In this document: positions 52,330 to 61,483 of the stretch, in pieces
Position numbering within the stretch: position 1 is the stretch's first letter
How the letters are laid out: every line of letters begins with the position of its first letter
Assembly: GCA_027493615.1 (NCBI GenBank)
Contig: JAOSKK010000023.1
Coordinates: 806,001 to 870,000, forward strand
DNA from: Verrucomicrobiota bacterium
GTDB taxonomy: Bacteria > Verrucomicrobiota > Verrucomicrobiia > Limisphaerales > J093
Length of the DNA stretch: 64,000 bases
Direction: 5' to 3'
Notes under the pieces: generated by a model
Database searches by the model: none
Seen by the model: only the letters and a program-made list of their open reading frames with translations
Told to the model about the DNA's origin: nothing
Position numbers and translations under genes: made by a program

Positions 52330-53132
52330 GGAGCGGGCGAAGGGGGTGACAACAGCCGGGGCGAGAGTGGGTGCGGCGGTGCGGGTGCTGGCGTCGGGCG
52401 ACGCGGTGGGTGTGGCCAGACGAAGGCGGACCTCGATCGGCGTGCCGGCGGGCGGGAGGACCGCGGGGTTGACGAAGTGCAGGTCGTCATTACCGCGGCC
52501 GGGCCGGGGGTTGTTGATGAGCGCGCTGGGATCGATCTGGAGCGCGACGATGGAACCTTCGCTCTGGGCGACGAAGACACCTCGGGAGAGGTAGGAACCG
52601 TTGTAGGTCCAGGGTCCGCGCGGAAGCATCTGCCACTGGTTGGTGGTGACGACGAGATCTTCGAGGGGGCGTTGGACCGGACCGTCGGGGGTGGACCAGA
52701 GCACCTGGATCTGCACAGGGTCACCGGGTGGAGGGGTGGCGAGGTCGGCGGGGAACACGGGGGTGCAGGGGGCTGGGCGCCCAGCAGGAGCATCCCCACG
52801 TGGATGTGGTGCGGTTCGACCTCGGTTCGCAAGACACTCTCATGGGTCTTGCCGGTGGTGGTGACGACGACGTACTCGACGACGCCGGTGCGTTGGTTGA
52901 TGGAGGCGGGGAAGGACAGCCAGCGTTCCTGGGCGTTCACGCGCACGAGCCCGAGGGGGAGGTTGGTGACGGTGACGGCGACGGGGTTGGCGGGGAGCGC
53001 GGATTCAGGACCGGCGGCGATCTGGCTGGCAGGAGACCCGAGGGCCAAGGCGAGGGCGAGTGAACGTGTCGCGCGAACCGCCGTCTCCCGGGAGGATGCC
53101 TCCGTACGTTCCGCGAGTAGGTTGCGTGCCAT
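52326..53132 (-). CDS. YdjY-domain secreted protein (offsetting frameshifts)
   Basis: 268 residues. Signal segment RSLALALALGSPASQIAAG. The YdjY domain is clear at about residues 60-120: LVRVNAQERWLSFPASINQR, GVVEYVVVTTTGKTHES, and VEPHHIHVGMLLLGA. After a frame change near 52760 the text continues in another frame (PVQIQVLWSTPDGPVQRPLE, RPGRGNDDLHFVNPAVLPPA); a second shift near 52400 would return to the frame that ends in TGA at 52326, overlapping the toroid start. YdjY domains have no known function. It is the first gene of the leftward row leading to the giant RHS gene. Confidence 0.75.
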   Translation of the reverse strand: MARNLLAERTEASSRETAVRATRSLALALALGSPASQIAAGPESALPANPVAVTVTNLPLGLVRVNAQERWLSFPASINQRTGVVEYVVVTTTGKTHESVLRTEVEPHHIHVGMLLLGAQPPAPPCSPPTSPPLHPVTLCRSRCSGPPPTVRSNAPSKISSSPPTSGRCFRADPGPTTVPTSPEVSSSPRAKVPSSRSRSIPARSSTTPGPAAVMTTCTSSTPRSSRPPARRSRSAFVWPHPPRRPTPAPAPPHPLSPRLLSPPSPAP

Positions 53133-53508
53133 GATGATCCCTCTGACTCGGGACTCTCAGCTCGGCTGCTTGCGTTCCGCCGACATTTGCGGCCGGCTGA
53201 CGCGCCATGCAAGACAATTCTCAGCAAGGGATTGCGTTAAGCAAGGGCGGCTAGGCAGCGACTCCAATTGTGGCGCGGGGCGGGTTTTGGTATGTCACGA
53301 TCCTGGATAGAGCCTGGGCCACAGGTTCGCAGAGAGGGGTTCGAATCGCGGGAAGATGAGGATGAGGGGTTTGTCCGGGAGGTCGGGATGATTGGGCTCA
53401 CGCCGGGGTGCACGGCCGTGGAAGGGACGCGAACGCCACCAGGGCGGTGGGGGAACGGCGTCCCGGCTCGCGGCTTCTGGTGGTGGCGCGATCGAGGGGG
53501 ACACGGAC
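53133..53508. other. Intergenic region between divergent YdjY and sensor kinase genes
   Basis: 376 bases with no gene and no member of the three repeat families. It should hold the promoters of both the surface-protein row and the kinase pair. I could not pick promoter boxes with confidence. Confidence 0.5.
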
Positions 53509-55469
53509 ATGAGGCTACCTGCGTGGATCCGGGATCTGCCGCTGCGCCGCAAGGTGACGCTGCTCTTGCTGGCTCCGTGCCTGGTGGGGCTGTTGATCGC
53601 GAGCGCTGTGCTGCTGGGGCTGCAGGTCCGGATGTTCCGCCAGGAAGTAGCCCGCAGCATGGCGGCGGTGGCGGAGATCCTGGGGGCGAACCTGAGCGCC
53701 GCGATTGCGATCAACGATCCGAAAGCCGCCGCGGAGTTGCTCGACTCGCTTCAGGTCAGGGGGCACATGGTCAGCGGGGCGTTGGTGCTCCCGGATGGCA
53801 CGGTGTTCGCCCAATATGGGCAGCCCGTCGGAGGACTGGGTTTCGAGCGTGAACCGCGCTTTGAGTTCCGGGAACGGGAGGCGTCGTGGGCGGAGCCGGT
53901 GATGCTGGGGGGCAGGTGGTGGCCACGCTGCACGTGGTGAGTGATCACCGGGCGATGTACGCCAACCTCCGCCAGTTGGCCGGGGGATGTTGGTGGTGCT
54001 GGTGCTGGTGGGGGCGGGGGTCGGGGGCGGTGCTGTCGAGCTGGCTGCAGCGGCTGATCTCCGAACCGGTCGTCAGCCTCACCCGGGCGGCGCAGACGGT
54101 GGCGGACCACAACGATTACTCGATCCGTGTGCGCGAAGGCTCGGGGGTGGAGTTGCGTCTGCTGGCCCGGACTTTCAACCAGATGCTGGCGCGCATCCAG
54201 GAGCAGGACGCGGCGCTGACCCTGTCGCAGCGAAAGCTCGAGGCCCTCGTTCACTCCATCGACGGGATCGTGTGGGAGCGCCGGCCGGACTCCTTCGAGT
54301 TCACCTTCGTGAGCCGGCAGTCCGAACGGCTGCTGGGGTACCCGCCCGAGCAGTGGCTGGCGGATCCGGACTTCGGGCGACGCCACCTGCACCCTGACGA
54401 CGTGCCGCGCGTGGAGGCGGCCTGCCGCGACACCGCGGGCACGGACGAGCCGTACAGCCTCGAGTACCGGATGATTGCGGCAGACGGGCGGGCGGTGTGG
54501 CTGCGGGAGAGCGGTGAGGTCTGGTTCGAGCAAGGGCAGGCGCTGACCCGCCGGGGGATTCTCCAGGATGTGACGGCGCAGAAGCAGGCGGCCGCCGACC
54601 TGGACCGGCTGAACCGGGACCTGCTCGAGGCGTCACGGTTGGCGGGGATGGCCGAGGTGGCCACGGGCATCCTGCACAACGTGGGGAACGTGCTCACCAG
54701 CGTGTGTGTCTCGGCCGCCCTGGTCGCCGATCGCCTCAAACAATCGAAGGCGGCCAGGCTCTGCCGGGCCGTGACCCTGTTGAGCGAACGGAACGGAGAC
54801 CTCAGCCGGTTTCTGACGCAGGATCCGAAGGGCCGGGTGCTGCCGGACTACCTGCGTGCGGCTTCCGCGCGGCTGGCCGCGGACCAGGCCGAGATGCTCC
54901 AGGAGGTCGGCGCGCTGACGCAGCACCTCGAGTACATCAAGGAAGTGGTGACGATGCAGCAGAGCTACGCCCGGGTGTCGGGGGCGTTCGAGCACCTGGC
55001 CCCCACCGAACTCGTCGAAGACGCCCTGCGCATCAGCGTGGCAGCCCTGGATCGCCACTGCGTGCAGGTCACCCGCGCGTATGCCGCGGAACTGCCCCGC
55101 GTCCGGGCGGACCGGCACAAGGTCCTCCAGATTCTGATCAATCTCCTGCGCAATGCCAAGGATGCCCTGGACGCCGGCCAACCGCCGGTCCGCCGGCTCG
55201 TGATTCGCGTGGAACCCGCCGGGGCTGAGGCGGTGCTCATTGGGATCCGTGACAACGGTGCCGGGATCGCTCCGGAGAACCTGGCCCGGATGTTCGGTCA
55301 CGGTTTTACCACCCGCAAAGACGGCCACGGCTTTGGTCTGCACAGCGCCGCCAACGCGGCCCGGGAAATGGGCGGCCGGTTGACCGCCCGCAGCGAAGGG
55401 CCCGGATGCGGCGCGGAGTTCCTCCTGGAACTGCCCGTCGCGCCGGAGACTCCGCCCAGCGACTCATGA
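53509..55469 (+). CDS. Membrane sensor histidine kinase with HAMP and PAS domains (frameshifted at G runs)
   Basis: About 653 residues. First membrane span VTLLLLAPCLVGLLIASAVL, a periplasmic domain (ILGANLSAAIAINDPKAAAE), second span MLVVLVLVGAGVG, HAMP (LISEPVVSLTRAAQTVADHN), PAS (KLEALVHSIDGIVWER, SERLLGYPPEQWL) and PAC. The kinase core has the H-box GILHNVGNVLTSV, N-box LINLLRNAKDAL, G1 DNGAGIAPENL and G2 TRKDGHGFGLHSA. Frame breaks lie at G runs 53907-53912 and 53982-53986, each one G short, and near 54035. Its stop overlaps the next kinase gene (ATGA). The signal it senses is unknown. Confidence 0.88.
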
Positions 55470-57664
55470 ATGCGAACCCGCACCCCTCGACAGCGCCGGT
55501 GGCCCGCCATCGGATCCTGGTGGTTGACGACAATCCGTCGATCCACTCCGACTTCCAGAAGATCCTGCGCCCCCGACCCGGTGCGGACGGGGATCTGGAG
55601 CGATGGGAGGGCATCCTGTTCGAGGACGTCCGCCCGGTGCGGGAGCGGGTGCAGTTTGACCTGGACAGCGCGCACCAGGGCGAGGAGGCGCTCGAGCTGG
55701 TGAAGGAGGCGTTGGCGGAGAATCACCCCTATGCCCTCGCCTTTGTGGACGTGCGGATGCCGCCCGGCTGGGACGGGATCGAGACCATCAGCCGCCTCTG
55801 GGAGGTCCATCCCCGGCTCCAGGTGGTCATCTGCACCGCCTACTCGGACTATTCCTGGGACGAGATGCGGGCCCGCCTGGGGCGTCCCGACAACCTGGTC
55901 GTGCTGAAGAAGCCCTTCGACAACGTCGAGGTCCAGCAACTTGCCCACGTGCTGACCCGCAAGTGGGAGCTCAACTTCCAGGCCGAGATGAAACTCGAGC
56001 AACTGGAAGCCATGGTCCGGCGGCGCACCGCCGAGCTCGAGCAAGCCCATGACAACCTCGCCCGGTCGGAGGAGCGGTTCGCCAAGGCCTTCCTGATCAG
56101 CCCCGTGGCCATGGGCATTCAGTCGTTGCCCGACCAGCGGTTTGTGGACGTGAACCAGGGGATGGTGCGCCTGACCGGGCACGCCCGCCCGGCGTTGGTG
56201 GGGCATTGCGCCGAAGACCTGAACCTGTGGGCGGCCCCCGCGCAGGCCCAAACGTGGTACGAGGGGCTCGCCGCGGGCCAGACAATCCGGGAACGGGAGG
56301 CCGAGGTCCGCGACCTGGCTGGCAACCTCCACCAGGTGCTGCTCTCGCTCTCCGCCGTGACCCTGGACGGCCGACCCCACGCCCTGCTCGCTGTCCAGGA
56401 CGTCACGGAGCGGACCCGGCTCGAGCAGCAGCTCCGGCAGGCTCAGAAGATGGAGGCCGTCGGCCAGCTCGCCGCCGGCATTGCCCACGACTTCAACAAC
56501 ATCCTGACCGTCATCCAGGCGCATGCCGAGCTGATGACCGCCCGCCTGGAGCCGGACCGGCCCGAGCTCAAGTCGGTGCGCGAGATCGCCAAGGCCAGCG
56601 AACGCGCGGCGGACCTGATCCGGCAGCTCCTGGCCTTCGGCCGCAAGCAGGTGATGCAGTTCCAAGAACTGGACCTGAGCGAGGCCGTGAACGGTGCCCT
56701 GGGCATGGTGCGCCGGCTCGTGGGCGAGCACATCCGTCTCGCCTTCACCCCCGCGCCCCGCCTCCCCCTCGTCAAAGCGGACCCCACCATGATCGAACAG
56801 GTCGTCCTGAACCTCGCCGTCAACGCCCGCGATGCCATGCCCCAGGGCGGCGAGGTCCGCATCACCACCGAAGCCATCACCGTCCAGCGGGCCGCCGTGC
56901 CCATGGATCCCCAGGAACGCGACGGCGCCTTCGTCCGGCTCACCTTCACCGACACCGGCTGCGGCATGGACAACGCGACGCTCCAGCGGATCTTCGAACC
57001 CTTCTTCACGACGAAAGCCGTGGGCGCCGGCACCGGGCTGGGCCTCTCGACCGTCTTTGGCATCGTGCGCCAACACGGTGGCTGGATCGAGGTGGACAGC
57101 GCGCTCGGCGAAGGGACCACGCTGCGGTTGTTCTTCCCGGTGTCCAGCACCCCCACCGTTCCGGCCGCCGAGGCTCAACCCGCCGCGGCCCCCATCGTTC
57201 CGTCCGAGCCGCCCGTCACAGCCGCGCCGGCCGGACCGGACTTGGCCAAAGCGCTGCGGGGACACGAAACCATCCTGGTGGCGGAAGATGAGGATGCGCT
57301 GCGCGAGATGGTTTCGATGGTGCTGACCCATCAGGGGTACACCGTCCTGGTGGCGACGTCCGGGGTGGAAGCGCTCGAGGTGTATGACAGCGCGAGCTGC
57401 CCGATTGACCTGTTGCTGACCGACATCGTCATGCCCGGAGGCATCCTGGGCGGTGAACTGGCGCGTCGGCTGCGCGCGATCAACCCGCTGCTCAAGGTGA
57501 TCTTCACGAGTGGCTATCGCCCCGGCATGCCGGGCGTGGACGGCACGCTGGACGAAGGCCGGGATTTCCTGCCCAAGCCCTACACGATGGCCCGGCTCAC
57601 ACAGCTTGTGCGGGAGGCGCTGGATCGACCGCTCGGCGACGTGCCACCGAACCACCGGAACTGA
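55466..57664 (+). CDS. Hybrid sensor kinase: receiver, PAS, histidine kinase, receiver
   Basis: 732 residues, intact and cytoplasmic. Receiver 1 at residues 15-150 (ILVVDDNPSIHSDF, phospho-Asp in AFVDVRMPPGWDG, LVVLKKPFD), a coiled coil (LEQLEAMVRRRTAELEQAHD), PAS (FAKAFLISPVAMGIQSLPDQ), then the kinase with H-box QLAAGIAHDFNNILTVIQAH, N-box VVLNLAVNARDAMPQGG and ATP lid GAGTGLGLSTVFGIVRQHGG. Receiver 2 closes the protein (ILVAEDEDALREMV, DLLLTDIVMPGG, FLPKPYT). Receiver 1 is of the type found in proteins fed by a separate kinase; the overlapping upstream kinase is the obvious donor. No DNA-binding domain is present. Confidence 0.93.
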   Translation: MNANPHPSTAPVARHRILVVDDNPSIHSDFQKILRPRPGADGDLERWEGILFEDVRPVRERVQFDLDSAHQGEEALELVKEALAENHPYALAFVDVRMPPGWDGIETISRLWEVHPRLQVVICTAYSDYSWDEMRARLGRPDNLVVLKKPFDNVEVQQLAHVLTRKWELNFQAEMKLEQLEAMVRRRTAELEQAHDNLARSEERFAKAFLISPVAMGIQSLPDQRFVDVNQGMVRLTGHARPALVGHCAEDLNLWAAPAQAQTWYEGLAAGQTIREREAEVRDLAGNLHQVLLSLSAVTLDGRPHALLAVQDVTERTRLEQQLRQAQKMEAVGQLAAGIAHDFNNILTVIQAHAELMTARLEPDRPELKSVREIAKASERAADLIRQLLAFGRKQVMQFQELDLSEAVNGALGMVRRLVGEHIRLAFTPAPRLPLVKADPTMIEQVVLNLAVNARDAMPQGGEVRITTEAITVQRAAVPMDPQERDGAFVRLTFTDTGCGMDNATLQRIFEPFFTTKAVGAGTGLGLSTVFGIVRQHGGWIEVDSALGEGTTLRLFFPVSSTPTVPAAEAQPAAAPIVPSEPPVTAAPAGPDLAKALRGHETILVAEDEDALREMVSMVLTHQGYTVLVATSGVEALEVYDSASCPIDLLLTDIVMPGGILGGELARRLRAINPLLKVIFTSGYRPGMPGVDGTLDEGRDFLPKPYTMARLTQLVREALDRPLGDVPPNHRN

Positions 57665-57695
57665 CGCGGACAGTTCCTCCTCCGCACCAGACCGG

Positions 57696-57780
57696 GCCTG
57701 ACTGTAGGCGCCGACGTGAGGAGGCGGAGTGTATTGCCCCTGACACACAACGCCGCCTCACGTCGGTGCCCACAGGCCAA
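57696..57780. repeat. Family A inverted repeat, copy 6
   Basis: Left arm 57697-57726 (GTAGGCGCCGACGTGAGG), right arm 57752-57778, lying between convergent genes. A partial extra arm (GGCGCCGACGTCAG) starts near 57790. Confidence 0.85.
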
Positions 57781-57800
57781 GGCTTACGCCGGCGCCGACG

Positions 57801-59048
57801 TCAGTAGCATCGCCCCTCGGCGGCGTTGTTGATGAGGTTGTTCAGCGACCCGATCATCGCGCTTTGGGTGTTCTTGACCGACGAGTAGAAGGGGTCTGAG
57901 GAGCTCTTGGGCCAGGTGCCAAGCGCTGCCCAGTTACAGTACGCGGCCATGTAGGCTTCCATCCGGTCCAGGACAGTGGCCGGAGTATCGGGAGGGCCGC
58001 CGGCGTTCTGGTTGCGCGGACTGCGGAAGAACAGCTCGGCCATGTACTCCATCACGGGCGGCGTGATAGGCGGGGGGGTGAAGATGGTGCCGCGCCACGA
58101 CCCGGCGTTGTACACGAAGTTGCAGTCGCGGGTGAGGATCTGTTGGAGTTCGAGGACGCTGGTCTCGGTCAGCAAGCCCAGGGTGGTACGCCGGATGAAG
58201 AAGGCGTGCACGCCCGCATCTCCATTGGGAACCGAGTTGGTGCCCTGCCAGTCAATCGAGTACTGGCCCAGCCCCGTGGACGCGTAGTTGTTAAGCATCA
58301 GGCGCACGAAGTACGGTCCCAGGTGGATGCGACGGACCCGCAGGTCGCGTCCCAGCCCTCCCCAAGCGCCCCAGGGCCCGACGCCGGGCACGGTATCGTT
58401 GGGACCATTCCAGACAGCGTCGAAGTTGGCGGCCACGGTCCCGCCGGTAACCACCTCGTTGGGGAAGGGTGTGCCGAGGGAGGAGAGGAGCAGGAGGCGC
58501 GGAAAAGTGGGGGCGATGACCACGCCCGCGGCATTCGTCACCCGCGATCCCGCCATGGTTTGCTGGTAAGGCAACCCCTGGCCGTTCCCGCCGACCTGCA
58601 GACGCGGGTCGATCCAGAGCACCCGCGCGTTCTGTCGGGCGTTATGGCTGACGGAGGCTTCCTGCGCGCCGAGCTCCAGGGCGATCGCTTGAACCCAGTT
58701 GGCGGGCCCGGGGATGGCCCGGTGGCGCTGCACGCTCTCTTCAAAGGCGCGACCGAACCGGGCCAGGGTGGCGTCCTCCTTGCGGGCTTCAAGGGCATCG
58801 AGTTGCCGGACAGTGACGCTGAACACGAGCGCGGCCAGGATCATGATCACCGCCAGCACGCCGACCATCTCGATGAGGGTGAAACCGGCCGATGGCCGCG
58901 ACGTGTCAGGGGAAGCGTCCTGTTCCGTGCGGAGCTGCTCAGGAGCCAGGAAACTGAAAGCGCCGGTCAACCGGACGCACTCCAGACGCTTCGCGCGGGA
59001 CGCACGGGCTCGGCCAATCGCAAGGCGTATGGAGTGCGGGGAGTTCAC
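57801..59048 (-). CDS. Large pseudopilin, first of a paralogous pair by genome order
   Basis: Prepilin motif SAGFTLIEMVGVLAVIMILA starts near 58892. After the N-terminal helix (LEARKEDATLARFGRAFEES) comes an unusually large globular domain of about 300 residues, far bigger than common pseudopilins. Segments match the neighbouring gene at 59117: FPRLLLLSSLGTPFP against RLMIVASLSGALP, FDAVWNGPNDTVPGVG against FNEIWNTPAGSVP. The open frame reaches GTG 59048, but the first 36 codons are a family C repeat and no ATG, GTG or TTG lies between it and the leader, so the true start is unresolved. Last gene of the secretion operon. Confidence 0.8.
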   Translation of the reverse strand: MNSPHSIRLAIGRARASRAKRLECVRLTGAFSFLAPEQLRTEQDASPDTSRPSAGFTLIEMVGVLAVIMILAALVFSVTVRQLDALEARKEDATLARFGRAFEESVQRHRAIPGPANWVQAIALELGAQEASVSHNARQNARVLWIDPRLQVGGNGQGLPYQQTMAGSRVTNAAGVVIAPTFPRLLLLSSLGTPFPNEVVTGGTVAANFDAVWNGPNDTVPGVGPWGAWGGLGRDLRVRRIHLGPYFVRLMLNNYASTGLGQYSIDWQGTNSVPNGDAGVHAFFIRRTTLGLLTETSVLELQQILTRDCNFVYNAGSWRGTIFTPPPITPPVMEYMAELFFRSPRNQNAGGPPDTPATVLDRMEAYMAAYCNWAALGTWPKSSSDPFYSSVKNTQSAMIGSLNNLINNAAEGRCY

Positions 59049-59075
59049 TCCCGCTTTTCGTGCTTGGTTCCTGGG
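58941..59075. repeat. Family C inverted repeat, copy 4, at the 5' end of a pseudopilin gene
   Basis: Arms GCACTCCAGACGCTTCGCG and near complement (CGCAAGGCGTATGGAGTGC), with outer arms CTGAAAGCG and CGCTTTTCG. Very similar to the copy at 28566. Confidence 0.87.
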
Positions 59076-59116
59076 AAGACGGAGCGCGCATGCGATTCTC
59101 CCTTCAGTCGTCGGAG

Positions 59117-60232
59117 CTACTTGAGCAGGTTGAAGCTGGTGTTGTTGAGATTGTCCCGGGCATCCAGGAACATTTTGTAGTGAGGCGTCTGGGAGAGGTT
59201 CACACTGCCATTGCGCGCGAAGCAGGGGACGTCGTTCGCCCAGAGGGTATAGATGAAGAGAACAAAATACATCGAGTCGACGACGGCCTGCTGGGTGCCG
59301 CCGAAATCCGCACCCGTATTCCAGGCAGCGTTCTTGAACTGCTGGACAGCGGCGGCGAACTGGAGGCCGCGCGAGGGGCGCAGGCGGCCTTCGTGGAGCT
59401 GGGCCCGCCAGTAGCCAAACTCGAACACGTAGCTGGCATCCTCAGTGAGCAGTTCCCGGGACTGAAGGGTGCCGTCGGTGCCGTGGAGCCCGACGACCGT
59501 GCCGTTGATGTAGAAGGCGTCCCAGCCCATCCCGTTGGTGGGGACCGGACACGATGGACTGCCGTCGATCGAGAACCGGCCGGTCCCCTGAAGGTCGTTG
59601 TTCACGAGCAGGAGGCGGTGGAAGAGGGGGCGGAGGGGCAGGCGCTGGATGATCACATCCTGGCCCTGGCCGGCATAGGTGTTCCAGCTCGCCGGGACGC
59701 TGCCCGCGGGGGTGTTCCAGATCTCATTGAAAGCGGTGGCGGACGCGATGCCGCTGGTGACGGGCAGGGCTCCGGACAGGGAGGCGACGATCATCAGCCG
59801 CGCGCTCACCGGTTGAGGGGTGCCGTTGGTGGTCTGGACGTAAGGCAGGTTGGCGCCCGCGAGCCGGCAGTCCGGATCCACGAGAAAGGCGCGGGCGAGG
59901 TTGCGGGGCGTGGTGGCCACGACCGCCGAACCCATCTGGGTCTCTTCCCCCAGCACCGCCGTCCAGTTCGTGTGGCCGGGAATGGTCCGGGTCCGCCGGA
60001 TGGCGGCCTCCAGCGCGTCGCTCAGGGCGAGAAGGTCCGTTTGCTCCTTGATGCGGGCCGCCTGGTCGATCTGGCGGAGCACCGCAGGTGCGAGCGTGGC
60101 CGCAAGGATGGCCATGATGGCCAACACCGCCACGATCTCGAGAAGGGTGAAGCCGGCCCGGCTCCCCGCACGTCCCCCTTGCACGGTCCGATCGGGTTCG
60201 ACACACGAGAAGAAGCTCCAGGTCGGCTTCAT
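59117..60232 (-). CDS. Large pseudopilin, second of the paralogous pair
   Basis: 371 residues. Leader ends in SRAG, then FTLLEIVAVLAIMAILAATL, the type IV pilin-like helix. The rest is a large domain with RLMIVASLSGALPVTSG, WNTYAGQGQDVIIQRLPLRP, CPVPTNGMGWDAFYINGTVV and a Tyr/Asn-rich end. The ATG overlaps the stop of the GspF gene by 4 bases, so it is translated with the secretion machinery. Prepilin peptidase is needed but not in the window. Function in a pseudopilus is inferred from context. Confidence 0.85.
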   Translation of the reverse strand: MKPTWSFFSCVEPDRTVQGGRAGSRAGFTLLEIVAVLAIMAILAATLAPAVLRQIDQAARIKEQTDLLALSDALEAAIRRTRTIPGHTNWTAVLGEETQMGSAVVATTPRNLARAFLVDPDCRLAGANLPYVQTTNGTPQPVSARLMIVASLSGALPVTSGIASATAFNEIWNTPAGSVPASWNTYAGQGQDVIIQRLPLRPLFHRLLLVNNDLQGTGRFSIDGSPSCPVPTNGMGWDAFYINGTVVGLHGTDGTLQSRELLTEDASYVFEFGYWRAQLHEGRLRPSRGLQFAAAVQQFKNAAWNTGADFGGTQQAVVDSMYFVLFIYTLWANDVPCFARNGSVNLSQTPHYKMFLDARDNLNNTSFNLLK

Positions 60233-61464
60233 TTAATGTTGCCCACCAACGTCAGGATGGGCAGATACACGGCGAGGGCGACCACGAGCACGACGCCGAT
60301 GAGAAACACGATCAGCGCGGGCTCAAGCATGGTGAGGAGCTTCTTGGCCCGCTCCGGCACCGTCTGGTTGTAGTAGTTCGCGGCTTCGTCCAGCGCCGCG
60401 TCGAGGTTGCCGCTGGTCTCGCCCACCGCGACCATTCGCAGGATCAGGGGAGGGAAGACCGCCGCGCGTTGCACGCCTTCGATCAGACTGCTGCCGGACT
60501 CGACCGCCTCCTGCACCTGCATGACAGCCTCGGCGACGATCAGGTTGCCGACGAGCTCGCGGCAGAGTTCGAGCGCGTTGAGAATGGGGATGCCGGCGCG
60601 ATAGGTGATGGCGAGGTTGTTGGCAAACCGGGACAGCGCCAGCATGTGGTTCATCGGGCCGAAGACCGGAATCTGGAGCCTCCACTTGTCATACGCCCGC
60701 GCGAACCCAGGCGACCAACGCCGGCCCAGCCGCACGCCAGTGACCACGAGGCCGAGGCCGAGGAGGGCGACCCACCAGTACTGTTTGGCAACGTCGCCCG
60801 CCCCAAATACAAGCTGGGTCATCAGCGGGAGAGGCACGTTGAGCTTCACGAGCATGTTCGCGAAGACCGGCACAATGAAGGCAAAGAGGAACAGCACGAA
60901 GACGCAGATGACGACGACCACGATGGCCGGATAGAGCGTGGCTTGCTTGACGTCGCCGATGAGCTTGTCCAGCCAGGTCAGATACCGCTTCATCTCCAGA
61001 AAGGAGTTGGTCAGGTCGCCGCTCAGCTCGCCCGCCCGGATGATCCCGATGAACTGGCTCGAGAAAGTCCGGTGGTACTTCGCCATGGCCTCGTTCAACT
61101 GATGGCCCGCCTCCAGTTCCTCCTTCAGCCCGGTGACAATCTCCTTGAACTTGGGATCATCGCAGTGCTGGCCCACGGACTCGAGGGCCTGCACGAGCGG
61201 GACGCCCACCTTGGTCTGGTAACCCAGCATGGTACAGAACTCGATCAGCGCCCGGCGTTTGGCCTTGCTGGAGAGCTTCGGTCCGCCCCCGGGACGCGAC
61301 TCCATCTGGGTGACTGCGGGCCGGGGCCCAACCACCCAGGCTTCGACCACCCAAAGCCGCGTCGCTTTGAGGGCCCGATCCAGGCTCGGTTCGTCGTCGG
61401 CGGCCATCGTTCCCTCGACCTGCCGGCCGTTCGCATCGATGGCTTTGTAGCGGTAGAAAGGCAT
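60229..61464 (-). CDS. gspF: Type II secretion/type IV pilus platform protein GspF/PilC
   Basis: 411 residues, full length. N-terminus FYRYKAIDANGRQVEGTMAA, two T2SSF domains (FCTMLGYQTKVGVPLVQALE and SRFANNLAITYRAGIPILNA) and membrane spans (YPAIVVVVICVFVLFLFAFI, WWVALLGLGLVVTGV, ALIVFLIGVVLVVALAVYLP). The motifs SSQFIGIIRAGELSGDL and PPLILRMVAVGETSGNLDAA are typical. It is the inner-membrane platform that couples the GspE ATPase to pseudopilin assembly. It lies 19 bases after the gspE stop. Confidence 0.94.
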   Translation of the reverse strand: MPFYRYKAIDANGRQVEGTMAADDEPSLDRALKATRLWVVEAWVVGPRPAVTQMESRPGGGPKLSSKAKRRALIEFCTMLGYQTKVGVPLVQALESVGQHCDDPKFKEIVTGLKEELEAGHQLNEAMAKYHRTFSSQFIGIIRAGELSGDLTNSFLEMKRYLTWLDKLIGDVKQATLYPAIVVVVICVFVLFLFAFIVPVFANMLVKLNVPLPLMTQLVFGAGDVAKQYWWVALLGLGLVVTGVRLGRRWSPGFARAYDKWRLQIPVFGPMNHMLALSRFANNLAITYRAGIPILNALELCRELVGNLIVAEAVMQVQEAVESGSSLIEGVQRAAVFPPLILRMVAVGETSGNLDAALDEAANYYNQTVPERAKKLLTMLEPALIVFLIGVVLVVALAVYLPILTLVGNIK

Positions 61465-61483
61465 GGTCGTGGGGGCGGGAGGG

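Noticed and set aside
55298-57748. Minus-strand open frame of about 816 codons
   Set aside because: It is the antisense shadow of the hybrid kinase, whose receiver, H-box and ATP motifs are all on the plus strand.
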